From Straminergon stramineum (Eukaryota; Streptophyta; Bryopsida; Hypnales; Calliergonaceae): a stretch of DNA of 64,000 nucleotides. Location: positions 15,195,001-15,259,000 of the forward strand of contig OY987265.1 of NCBI GenBank assembly GCA_963920665.1, read 5' to 3'. The translations under genes and the position numbers were made by a program. Shown here piece after piece: positions 35,791 to 47,740 of the stretch (its first letter is position 1; each line of letters begins with the position of its first letter). Under the pieces are notes generated by a model. The model ran no database searches. It was not told the origin of the DNA and saw only the letters and a program-made list of their open reading frames with translations.

Positions 35791-36768
35791 GATTGATGAA
35801 GATGTGATTCATTAGGGTAAACCCTAAACCCCCAAAGCCAAAACCCAAATCCAGGTACTTAATTTTTAGTTTAACATTTATGCCAACTTGGGATCACACA
35901 CAAGATACAAAACTCAACCAAATTAGACTTATTACAACCCCATTTGGTACGTAACACAAACAAATACGGATAATAAGCACTTTCCAATTTGGCTAACAAT
36001 GTATAATTCAAACAAACATGTATCACAGCAACACAAGTTTCAATTAAAAAATACAGATGCGACTTAACACCTCAATATGACAGAAATTTCAAAATCATCA
36101 CTGACACACATAGCAATCAATCAACTCGGTATGCACACAATAACATCCAAATGCAAAGATTTCCAACAGACTTACACACAACACCCCAATAACACATTCC
36201 GACAATCTTCTCACAACACTTCGCACAATTAGGCAAATATATACTTATATGCAAGTACACACATTTGATTTGCATGAATTCCATTGAAATAAAACAAATT
36301 GAAAATTAAACCATCAAATCACACACCTCAAATAAGAAAAATGCAGCCAACATGGGGTTGGAACTTGTATGCTCTCTCGTAGTGGGTGAAAAATACCTTG
36401 CCGCTTGACTCCAAATAGGAACCATTTAACAATTGCTAGACAATTTAGCCTTCCAACCATTGATGCCTAACTATTAGTTTGGAACCCCAGTCACACCAAA
36501 CCAACTAACTAACAACCTACCAACTTGGATTCACATCCAACCCTCCTATTTGGATTTCCCAAACCTTATTTTTACTACTTAGCACCAAATTGGCAAACTA
36601 CCTTGCCAAACTAGAGAGAAGTATAGGAATAACTAAACTTCAAAATTGAGAATCCAGCTAGGAATTCTATAAGAGGATATTGAGATGGCAAATGTGGGTG
36701 GTCATAGGTTGTTTGATCTTAGTCCCATCTTTTTCCTATTGTTTATTGTAGTGGCATTGAGTGGAGTG
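35791..36768. other. AT-rich intergenic DNA
   Basis: No gene. A short aaaccctaaaccc run occurs near 35,818. Confidence 0.4.
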
Positions 36769-36957
36769 TTAGCATATGAGCATAGAATCTATGAGCCAAT
36801 GAGCCTAGGTGTCTATATTGTGGACTCTTTCCATATGATAGTGCACCTATATTATAGGTACATATATTATGAACACCTTCAAATGGTTGCAGGTACATAC
36901 TGTCCTACAATTAGGTTCAAGGCTTGTAGGCTCACGTCTTTGCACTCACGCTCCTAG
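36769..36957. repeat. Short copy of the TAGCATATGAGC element, without CACTA insertion
   Basis: The left ttagcatatgagc and following gagccaatgagcctagg, and the right aggctcacg and ctcctag, match the termini at 20133 and 22637. The middle holds the cacctatattataggtac motif seen in the 22.3-kb tandem block. Confidence 0.5.
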
Positions 36958-38370
36958 AATCATTGGTGGCACTGACAGGGGTAGCTTCCGCTCTGAGTGC
37001 AGACCTCTATGAAACTCGAACAGAGGACAATTGCAGGGAGTGACTCAAACTCTTGAAAATGTGCCTCGTCCTTGGCCTTGTCATTGCAAGGTAGTAGACA
37101 GCGTTGTGGAATTGAAGATCTCATGTTCACAAGCATCTGTTTGTTGTGAAGTTCCTTGCTAAATTTCCTGCAGGGACTTAACTTATTCCTTACAATACAA
37201 CATTGTATGAGATATTAAAACAGATAGGAATTAGACCACCACAAGGACAGTGGCCGGTGAGCTCCTCAATTTCATGTTCTGCAAACTGATGAGCAGATTA
37301 GATGTTAAATTTTCAGGAGTAGATCAGATTTCAATCCTAAAATCAATGTCAATTAAACTCTTACTAAAAATTTGTCATGGAATGTGTGCCTGAACACTGT
37401 CTAACAAGTGGTCAAAAAATGAGAAATCACAGACCCGCGCCTCAAAATTCTCGGACAGCGACACCAACGGAAGAATCCTTCAGCCTTACCACAACATAAC
37501 ATTCCAGAATAAGTACTTCAGCCTCTTTTCAAGGCTGGCATCCGGGTTTGGTTTTTCATTTTCTGTAAAGTGCCAAAGTGCCGAAATTAGATGTCCTTGG
37601 TGCTTCAAATTTCAACATTCATCCACATATTGGATAGAAAATCCCGGGTATGCAACTCTTGTATAATATGCAAGGGGTGTTGGCATTAAAACAGCTTAGA
37701 GGACGGCTTTTGTAAAAAATATATCAAATTAAAAAGACCAAAAACTTAGGTAAAGATCAAATTAAAAAAATTTTAAATGTAGAAAATGTTGGGTTACATA
37801 CATATTAGAAAAGATTCACAATATATATGAAGAATTTAAACACTTATGCATAGTTGTCAAAAATCTATACAAGAAGTTCCCTCCAATTAAAATTAAAATT
37901 CATTCATAGTGTTTTATTTATAATAAAAAAATCTTAAATTTTTATTAGAAAGTCCAAAAAGTTGGGTAGCTTGTTCCACAATACATGTATTAAAAAAACT
38001 CATATAATTAATTTTTTAATGCTATTATTGTCCTCAAAAAATATTCACTTTATGTATATAATTACATTTTTGGATTCCTTCTTAAGAAGGCTACAAGAGT
38101 TTTCTACATTAAAACAAATTAAATCCCTTGAGATTGGACTAAAACGCATTATAAGTGATTATAACCAGGGCCATATAATATGGGAGTTGCATACCCGGGT
38201 AGAAAATATAACATTAGCACATATCACATATCCATAATTTTGTTTTCATCACAATCTGGAAATTTCATCCAAGATTTTACTATTTATGTTCTATGAACTT
38301 GGTGTGGGCCTATCATTTTGGTGCAAATTGATGACAAATTGCTAGAAAAACACACACTAGCTGGCATAAA
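36958..38370. other. Unassigned region, higher complexity at 36,960-37,650
   Basis: The first 700 bases are GC-richer and contain a splice-donor-bounded coding-like snippet at 37188-37256 (PYNTTLYEILKQIG, ending CCG before GTGAGC). No complete gene can be built. The rest is AT-rich DNA. Confidence 0.3.
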
Positions 38371-39332
38371 TTAACCCCTCACTACCCAAGGCCTAAACAA
38401 GTTCAAAAATAACATTTCTTTTGAAGTGTTATAGATATAATTTTCATTGAGTTGTAGAGATATCAATTGTACAATCTTGTAGTGCACTTGTTGCAAATGA
38501 CGTGCATCAAATTTGGTGTCATTTGACCACATAGATTGAAAGATTATAATGTTTTAGTGCCAAAAAAGGATGCTGAATTTTTCCTAAAAATACATTTGGA
38601 GGCGAAATTCGATTTCTAAATCTACTCAAACGAAGAAACTTTAAACTATAAAGTGATTCAAAATTAGCATAAAAACACATTGATGAAAAAAATATCATTC
38701 AATTGACAAAATGTCTACAAAATGGCTTTGAACTATCAAAAAATAGCAAGAAAAGTTGCAAAAACACATCAAAAATTGAACCTCCTCCTACTAAAATGCT
38801 TCTCAGTCACTCATAACTTCTTGGATTGATGTGAAATTTTATACATACAAACTAGACTAGTATGCAAAACTTTTCCAAATTTTTTTATTGGAAATGAGCA
38901 TTGTATGAAGAAGAAACAAGCTGCCGAAGTTCATTGTGATCCAAAAATGTTGGGATTTTGAACTTCAAATTGCTCCCAAACATTCAAAACAACTTGGATT
39001 GACATGAAAATTCTACTATGATAAATAGACTTCAAGGGTAACATAACCCAACAAATTTGATTGAAAACGAACTTTGGATGAAGGAGATACAAGCCCCCGA
39101 AGTTGCAGCCATCAAATGGAGTTTGGAGAACTCAAATTGAATTTGTGAACTTCGATTGGCTTCCAAAAATTCAGTACATCTTGTATTGATCTGAAAATAC
39201 TACCACACAAACTAGAAGAGAGCTCAAATTTTCCAACAAGTTTTATTGAATTCAGACATCGGATGCAAAAGTTACAACACTTTGAATTTGACCTAAGGAC
39301 AATTTTGGTCCCCTTCGGCGGTGAGGGGTTAA
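38371..39332 (+). repeat. TTAA-bounded 962-bp element, second family
   Basis: The left end TTAACCCCTCACTACCCAAGG and the right end (reverse complement TTAACCCCTCACCGCCGAAGG) are inverted repeats of about 21 bp with three mismatches. The termini differ from the CCCCTAAAG family but have the same TTAA-CCCC start and a similar length. The body contains several cttggattgatgtgaaa-like direct repeats (about 38,820, 38,990 and 39,180). Non-coding. Confidence 0.72.
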
Positions 39333-39706
39333 CATCAAAAACCACTGCTAGTACCAATGCACAAGAATGTGCTCAGTAACTTCCACAGGTAGAAATAAGA
39401 TTGGATTGTTCTTCAGAAACCTACTACCGTAGTTAAATAACCTTGAGCATTTCACAAAAGAAATCAACACCGAGTTCTTTGTGATGAGCTTTGATGCAAT
39501 AATTACAATCCAATTCAGTCTTTTACTGATAAAGACTGATCAATCCTTTGACCTCAACATGGGCTTCGAAGCTTGAAAGTATCCTTCAAGTGTCCGTCAT
39601 GCTTTTATACAATCAGCAACAATCCCTGTGCGATGAGCTTCCTTTCTCTGGGTAAGTTGTGGTAATATTGATCTACATCATCCTAGACTGGGAACTAGTA
39701 CAGTAT

Positions 39707-42370
39707 CTAGTGGTACCGAGGCAAGGGCGGCAACCTCTGACCTCTACTAATTTTATTTTGTCCGAACTTGCGACAGAGGCAGAACACGGCAACACACGCG
39801 AAGACCAAAATGAAAGCTCCAATGCCGACCCACATAAGGTAAACCCTAACTGTTTTGCACAACGAAAACAGAAGAGCCAAAAGTCATTAATGTTGCCAAG
39901 CACAGATTTCACCGTCCATTATTTGCAATCAAGTAAAACAGAAGTAAGTTACAATGCACTGATGGATTATAACTCCTAAGTTTCCTAAGTTCCAAAATAG
40001 AAAGTCCAATTCAAAAGCTAACATTGCAGTAATTTTCAGGCACCTTTTAAGCACATTGAAGAATGTAATTACTTTCTCGTATTGGTTCATTTTGTTACCT
40101 TTCTTGAAGCTACATAAATGATTTATTTGAAACCATATCGCTATGAAAAGGGTTCATTTTGACCACTTGGGTACTCCGGGTTTACCGTAACCCCCAAATG
40201 TCCAAGAGTCCAAAAGTGGCAACAACCATATCTATGCTACTTGAAGTAAACCATTTCGGAAGCTTCCAAGAAGGTAACAAAATGTATCAGAAATCATAAC
40301 CTACATGTTTAAACAGAAGAAAAAGATTTTGAAGTTGCTAAATTATTGGTTGTTAGCACTAAGAATGCAGTTTCTTACTCAGGCACTTAGGGCTTATAAT
40401 TGCTGAACACAAGAAAATTGGGTGGAGGAGGAGTGCTTGTTCTGGATTGCATTGAAATTCAAATGACAGGATTTCAAGGCACACCCTAACGGAACTCTTG
40501 CTAGAGCATAAGCAAGGAGGAAGTGATGGAAAGCTCACTTGGTGTAGTTGTAGCTGCAGCTGCTTTTGGTGGAGGACTTGGAGGTATAATTCGAGTTGGA
40601 ACTGGAGCAACAGTTGGAGGGACAGGAGCTGTAGTTGGAGGTGTACGAGGAGGTGTAGCTACTGGAGTTGGAGGTGTAGCTGGAGGTGTAGCTGGAGGAA
40701 CCGATACAATCAACAAAAATTATACTTGAAGTCAGCCTTTGATCAAATTTTCGGGCATCAGAACGGTTATCAATGAATCCTTAAACTTTGCAGGATTCAC
40801 TGAAAAGCTGGGGCTCGCTGTGACGTTTAAGGGTTAAGCAGGCCCAGAGCTAATATGGATTACGTAACATGAATGTAAAGCTTGATTATGAGAAATAACA
40901 TAACAAATCATAGGGAAGTCACGAGGATGAATAATCATGTAACCGACAAAAACATCAACCATGCTCAATTAAAGATACCAGAAAACACTCTGATGTCAAA
41001 GAAGGACAAAATCCATTGCAAGGATTGCGACAATTATCCCGGGCTAGAGAGGGTGGGTTTACGCCTTCTTTAGCCCCTTCAGCACTAAGGTAGTTTACAG
41101 GGGTGAAGAAAGGTTAATTTTACCACAAGCGTCCTAAGGCTAGAATAACTATTAGTCTGCCACACAAAGAGGAAAATTAGGATGAATGGTTTCAGCCCTT
41201 TGTCGGTTTAGCTTGGGGCTAATCCCTATCTTCACATACAATGAAATATGATCATGCACTCAATGTTTTGTACATGCTTGCCACCTCTACAGAAATGGGC
41301 GCCATTGACGTTATCTCGGTTCATAGACAAGAACTTGATTCTCAAATCAACAGAATAACATTCTGAAGTGCAGATTCTCACCTTGTAGAAGCGATCTGTG
41401 ACGAAGATGCCCACTGGTGAAATCTAGAAACTTTTGATTCAACCCTGCAACCATGCCAGCAAATATTTGAGGTTAGTAAGCTGTCAAGACATTCTCCACA
41501 AACAATAATGTCACATCACACACAAGAAATTTCACTTCAGAAAGACATATGCAGCTAAAGTTGTTGCGAAAGTGATAATTGTATGTCATTATTAAGGAGC
41601 CGCAGATACCACAAATCGATCCCTTTGTCAGCACCGAACCAACCATCAGACGATATGCCCAGTTGCCAAACAAAGCCATGTCCATTTGTCAAAGGTCCAA
41701 ACTTTCACAAGCCATTCTGAAAAAAAGAGATCACTTCTACAATAAAAACTCAAAATCTAAAAGTTCATTCCCCCCTAAACCAAACCCCACCAGAACGATT
41801 CCCCAAATACATCCAATTCTTAAGAGATTTTCATATTCTTTGAAATGGCGGATGTCAGTGAACTTGGCGCAGTTTCAGTTCCCTAACTGAAACCTCAGAT
41901 GCACAGCAGTCCTAGATTTCAGAACTCAAAGGCACGTGAATATCACAAGTTGGCGCCCTGAAACACGCCATTCTAGCGAGTATGGCCACCGATTGCACTC
42001 CTGGAAATCCGTTTATGGCAGTATGAAAGCTCAAACCCACACAGACATCCTCTCCATGATTTAAATGCTTTTTTAAGGGAATGATTCTGTAGATGGTCCC
42101 CTCCCCCGCCCCCCCCCCCCCCCAGACTTTCAATGCTTTACAATTTCACATTTTTTCTAGTTCCATCCTAATTGCAACCCACTCCTCTCCCAAACCAAAC
42201 TGCTGTCTTGGGTCAGCGTGTGGGTTGTGAGCCGCCTTTCAGTCCTAAACCGAAATGCTTGGTGAAAAAGAAGTTAGTTTACCATCACTAGGAAGATCAG
42301 TCGCAGCAGAGAGCGACGCCGAACACAACCCCAGCAGAAGCAGCAACGCCATCGCCATGGCTCCCCTCAT
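39707..42370 (-). CDS. Probable small single-pass membrane protein with proline-rich stalk
   Basis: Partly resolved gene. Exon 1 (42370-42283) encodes a clear signal peptide, MRGAMAMALLLLLGL, then CSASLSAATDLPSD, before GTAAAC. Exon 40691-40539 encodes an arabinogalactan-like stretch (TPPTPVATPPRTPP, VPPTVAPVP, SPPPKAAAATTTP) before GTGAGC. The last exon 39849-39707 encodes a membrane helix (WVGIGAFILVFACVAVFC), a basic stop-transfer CRKFGQNK and the tail LPPLPRYH before TAG. Two candidate middle exons, 42000-41947 and 41444-41382, fit the same phase; using both gives about 166 aa. Every intron would be phase 1, as in many modular extracellular proteins. It would sit in the plasma membrane with its stalk in the wall. 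The family was not recognised. The middle exons are uncertain and need transcript evidence. Confidence 0.5.
42109..42123. repeat. Poly-C tract in intron 1
   Basis: Fifteen C in a row, preceded by ctcccccg. It lies within the first intron of the membrane-protein gene, so on the transcribed strand it is a G-run. Confidence 0.95.
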
Positions 42371-43620
42371 CACAAGCACTTCCACAACCGTGCACTCCGA
42401 AAAATCGAGCCACAAAGACGATCCCCAGCAATCTGTCAAGGTTCTAATCCTCGAGGCTCTTGCCGATGAACGCAAGCTCCAAAAGATCGTCGTAGTCCGC
42501 TTATATGACAATTTCAAACCCGGAAGAAGAGCCTTCAAACGCGAGTGACAATTTCAACCTTCTCTCAAACTTGGGAGCCCACTTTGCAAATTATATGCCT
42601 GCACTCGCCCAAACTAACTTACTGAAGAGCAGGCAGGCAGGCAGGCAGGGAAGGCTCAAGGACACGGCAACGCGAGTGGGGTCTGTCTGGGGAGGGGACA
42701 CTCGACTGTGTCAACGACCAGCTCGTGGGTGGCTAGCCAGCGGCCTTTCCTCTTCCCGCACCAGAGTCTTCACACGGCGCGCGTTCACAAAGTCGCAACC
42801 CAACTGGCCAGCTAAATTTACTGCGTTTGCCCGCATGGAGTAGGTGTTTACCACTGCACCCACTTGCATCTGCGAGTGGATACTCCTATCAGTGAATCTC
42901 ACTTCGATAACCCAATCTAGCTTACAGATACATGATGAAAAAATAGACTTCAGATTCCACAAGCTAGGTACACTATTGAAACGTCAAAGTATCTTATTCA
43001 TCGTTTTGTTATTGATTACAATAATGGGTGCGAAATGTGGGGCAACCTAATGAGAGTCGTTGGCACAAAGTAACGTAATCACCCTGCCCTAGCAATAGCT
43101 GGCTTTCGGTCACATCTGATCAGTCGGTAACTTGCTTTGAATATTCCATGCCCAGTGGAGTTTAGGGTCCTAGACTCGTAGAAAGCAGCTGCATTTTCCG
43201 GCTAAATGATCGCAATTCGACGCAATTCAACGGACTTTCAGCAGGTACAGTTATGTCTTATCATTTTTTTGGCAGCAAGTGCAGGATTTCCGATCCATGG
43301 CAGAGTATTTGCGCTTCCGAATTTTCGCAGGTTTTGGTTTCTCGGTGTGATGAGTGCGTCGAGCTGTCGCCGAAGGGGAACTGAAATTGTCAAAGGTCGG
43401 ATGTTACTGTTGTCGGTTCGATGATTAGTGGGACGGGCTGGGTCTGGCCCGGGGTGTCTTGCGAGTCGCGATTGATGAGGACCGTTGGATGGGGTGTCAT
43501 CGGACGGTGGAAATGGGGCTGCGGGTTTAAGAAGATAGTAGAAAGGTCCACGCGGTTTGGGAGAAGGCGAAGTCAACATAGTTGGACTGTTTGGAGGGAT
43601 GGATTGGGTTGGAGAGGGAC
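42371..43620. other. 5' flank of the membrane-protein gene, GC-rich patches
   Basis: Likely promoter/5' UTR near 42,371-42,800 (contains a (ggca)n run at 42,632). The GC-rich segment at 43,240-43,620 has overlapping open frames on both strands (up to 154 codons on the minus strand) with no recognised domain, and is not called a gene. Confidence 0.4.
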
Positions 43621-43622
43621 TA

Positions 43623-44040
43623 AGGTAGAAGCACCCACATGTGACACTTGTTTTGGATCTCTTGATATGGAAGGTGCATACAAGAAAAAAAATGATGTGC
43701 ATGTGTTAGGAAATGATTTAGGAAACCAACATAATTGGTTTCGTATTTTTTCAAGCTTGTATGAATATTATACTAATTTTTGAAAAGTATTTTGTAGATG
43801 CACCTATTGTGGACACTAGACTAACACTAAAGTGGGCACGGAAACACCCAAAAGCAACATTCTCTAAACTTGGATCAAGTGCGGGTGATTGGTTGCTTCT
43901 TGGAAGAAAGACAACTTCTTGGAACCCCACATGTCTACTTTGGAACCCAACTTGTCTACTTTCGGTCCACAAGCGCTTGGATTTAGGTCGTTTTTTAGGT
44001 GTCAACAAACGACTCTTATTACATTAGGGTGCTTCTACCT
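43623..44040. mobile_element. 418-bp MITE with perfect 14-bp TIR and TA duplication
   Basis: The left end AGGTAGAAGCACCC is repeated perfectly inverted at the right end (GGGTGCTTCTACCT). TA stands outside each end (43621-43622 and 44041-44042). A TA duplication points to a Tc1/mariner-type transposase, although the terminus is not the Stowaway CTCCC type. Internal frames have no recognised domain. Confidence 0.75.
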
Positions 44041-46819
44041 TACGGTTCATATGGTACCTCCTATAACTCACTAGTCACTACACTGAGAACTTTATTTAAC
44101 TTAGTGTTACCTACACTATATAGATTTAGCCCAAATAATTTCAAAGACCCTTCAGGATACAAAATGGATTTTGAGTAGGCTCATGTGACTTCAATTTTTG
44201 ACATGATTTTTTGAAATTTTTTTTGAAAGATGAGAAAATACATTAGCTTGGGGAGAATATAATTTTCATTTCAATTCGTGCCTAGTTGCAAAAGTTATGC
44301 CACTCTAAGCTTAAAATGGAGTTCTTTGGACATAACAAAAAAAATAACACAAAATGTCAAAACCATTATATATTTTTGTTCTTTGAGTGTTTTTTGATGA
44401 AAAAAAGGTCTCGGGCTTCCTATGTTATAAATGCTATAAATTCTTATACTTGATGAATAATTGTACCAACTACCAGTATGTTTGTAGAGATCTTCCTCTT
44501 TGAATACTATTGATATCTATGCTCTTAGAAAATATCCATCTTTTGTAAAAAGTTATAGCCTTGAGTAAGTAGTAAGTGTGGTGACACTAAATGCAACTTT
44601 TAGTGTAATCATTATCATTACTAAATTTTGTAGGTTGAGTAATTGGTTTGTTTGGCAAATTTGCATTTGAAGGGAAATATGACTTTTTTGAACTTTTTGG
44701 CTAGAGATCCCATTCTTTGTACAAATGGAGACTCTTTAAACCCTAAATGGTTTCAAAGTCCTAGAATAGATATTTAAGGATTTGGGGTAGGTTCTAATGA
44801 TGCCAAATTTTACTCTAATTTTTTGAATTTCTTTTCAAGATAAGGGAATATGTTAGTTTTTTAGGAACATGGTTTTCATGTCAACCAATGCCTAAGAAAA
44901 AAATATACACCATCCTAAGCATAATATGCTCAAGTCTTGATAGTAAAACAACCTTGCAAAAAAAAACTTTAATTAAAATTTTTATTTCCTTCTTTGTAGA
45001 GCATATTTATGTATATGTGTATAAATTTGATTCATTCCATTTGGATGAGTGATGTAAAAGTTATTTAGAGTCTTGTTTTGTTGACAAATAGGGTAATTTC
45101 ATGAAAAAGAACATATAAGATTCATCTCTAAACTCAATTTTCAAAACAAAAAGGTTAATAAAATGTAGATTACTTGCTACAACAATCTCACCATTAGGAT
45201 TGATATGTATTAATTTCATTTTAAGACTATTAAAAATTTAATTTCTATTCTATGTTGCATCTACTTTTATTTAACAATTTTTCAAAGAATAAAAATTAAT
45301 TTTCTTTATTTTTAACTTTTCTCCTTATATTTACAACTCAATTCCCCACTATAAATATTTGAACATCAAAACTTTGTAGTGCAAAAATTTTAAGCAAGAA
45401 GATTTGAAGTTTGAAAATCTAATAAACAAGGGACAACAAATAGAATATTTTCACTTTAAAAACTAATATCTTGCAATCTACTTAGTCATAGTTTATGAGA
45501 TTTTTTCATCCATTTTCAAATAAGTCTAATGCAAGATCGTACAATTTGATGTACAAAAGAAGTAGTTTTTTCATGTTTGTTCAATATATTATGCCATAAA
45601 TGTCAATGTAGGAATTTTTTTGGAATGAAATTTAGTAATGAAACTCTAGAGGCCAATAATAGAATATGTTGAATTCAAGCTTGCCCACAAATTGTGAATA
45701 CAATACAAGGAATTATTTCATATATTAGATAAATAGACCTAAATATGTCAAAATAAGCAATTGAGTATTTTTCCTATTGTTAGATTGCTTTTTTTTGTTG
45801 AGCCTTTTGAAATTCAAAAGAAAGTTTATAAGTTTTCTTCTTATGCATTTTGGGACATTGGATGGGGTGGTTGTAAGAAACACTTGAATGTCCTATTTTT
45901 GTCCCTTGGCATTGGACATGTTTTTTTGGCTCATACCTTTTACTTCGTATGTCAAGTTGACATTAATTTTGAGAGAAAGGTTCATGAGGTAGTTGTAGAC
46001 ATTGAACAATTTTTTGCATTTAAAAAAAAACTATTATTTTTAAATAGCCGCAATTGGATGTCTACCTCAGTCATTTGGGGGGTAGTACTATTTTTGACCC
46101 AAAAATGCAAATTTGAGTCTCAAATTTGGTATACAAGGACTTCTACTAAAGTTACGCAAGCCCAAAATGATTTTTTTTAATACTAAATTTTCCACCTTCC
46201 ACATGTGTTCAAAGTGCAAGTACAAACCTTTGTGCAAGTGCAAAGAATACCATTTTTTTTTCCCAAAGATGAAAATAGTTGAGAAGGAGAATCTTTAAGT
46301 TAAGATTTTTTTCTTTATTTTTTTCTTTTTTTATTAGTTTCTAAAAATCAAACATCAAAGTTTCCATTTTTTTAGTATTTTCCATTGTATTTTTTTTGTA
46401 CATAATGTTCAGAGATAAGTTTTTCTAGGTTTGACATATATTATTTTGAATGATTTACAAATTATCCGTATTGTATTTCATTTAAAAAAATTTATTCCAA
46501 AAGTCACTATATTCAATGCTGAAGGCCATTTTGAGCTGAAAATGGCAAGTGTTTCTTGCAATGATCCTATGACTAAACTCTTAATTTTCAAAGTATTGAA
46601 AAAAGGTGTATGGACATCTTGAACTTCATGAATAGAGCTTGCACATTTTAGGCAAGAATTTATAAGATTTGTTTGAAAAATAGGCCCCAACTAGGTACAA
46701 TTATTTTAGAGACACTGTAGAAGGACCTCTTGTCTTTCTATTTAAGAACATTATGCTCTTAGTATCTGTTGTATGGCATTGAAGATGTGTGATAATGTTT
46801 TAGTCAACCAAACTTAACC
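44041..46819. other. AT-rich repeat-derived DNA
   Basis: No gene. Around 44,720-45,100 the order of motifs (aaaccctaaatgg, then gattcattccatttgg and the tgtttgttgacaaat-like block) resembles a decayed ~0.93-kb TTAA element. The 139-codon frame at 45761-46180 is AT-rich and phenylalanine-rich and looks spurious. Confidence 0.35.
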
Positions 46820-47740
46820 TTAACCCTAAAGGACCAACATGCATTTTATGGCTACATAGCAATTTTGGGTAGGTACATGTGACTAGAGACTTGCATATTT
46901 TTGTAATCAAATGTGGAGAAGAGGAATATCTTTCTAATGCACTAAATTCATGACATTTGGAAATATGAGTCAAAAGTTATGGCCTAATATGTTATTTTTT
47001 TTTGTAATTGAGTAATTCGGGCAAATTAGAAAAAATCACTTTTTTCAAAAGAAAAAATTTGAAATTGGTTTTCTAAAGTTATATGTATTTGGAAAGCTTT
47101 GAATCCTTCTATTTTGATCAATGAGTCAAAAGTTATGAGGATTTTTTGTTTACGGGCAATTATGGATTCTCTACTCTAAAATAAACTTTAAAGTCTTCTA
47201 CCTTACTCAATTTTCAATATTTTTGGAAGAAAATAAAACTATAGGATGTAGATTGTTTATTACAACATTACAACCATTGGAATTGACATTTTTCAATTCC
47301 ATAATAAAATTCTTAACAATTTAATATGTTGAATCATTCTCTACTATTATCTACTTACTATTTTTTTCCTATATGTTGTACAATTCCAAATGATCTGAAT
47401 TTTTTCGACCATGTAGCCATCTTATCTAGGAAAAAGAACCCAAAGAAGCACCACCATTCTTGACATATTTTCATAGAAAAATGAGCTTGTGAAGTGCAGC
47501 TGCCTTGTTTTTCGAAGGACCAAAATAATAATTTCAGTGAATTTGAATGTTTACATCTTGCAATCCATGCAATGGAATTTTCTGATATTTTTACCATATG
47601 TTCTCAAGTTAGCAAACTACAAGATCCTAGGGTTACATGCTTCAAAAAAAGTTTTTTTTCAAAAAAACTATACTTGAACTGAAAATGAAAGTTTTGGAGC
47701 ATTTTTTGTGAAAACATAGTCATAGAACTTTAGGGATTAA
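46820..47740 (+). repeat. TTAA-bounded ~0.92-kb element, copy D
   Basis: Left end TTAACCCTAAAGGACC, right end GAACTTTAGGGATTAA. Closest to copy A, with several long identical blocks. Non-coding. Confidence 0.75.

Noticed and set aside
40979..41043. Cys-rich possible exon (RDNCRNPCNGFCP)
   Set aside because: Splice sites look usable, but its end phase does not fit the proline-rich exon that follows, so it was left out of the gene model.
43238..43702. 154-codon proline-rich minus-strand frame
   Set aside because: It overlaps a plus-strand frame, has no domain, start context or splice evidence, and its composition follows local GC content.
45761..46180. 139-codon plus-strand frame rich in Phe
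   Set aside because: T-rich simple sequence gives Phe/Leu runs. No family resemblance.
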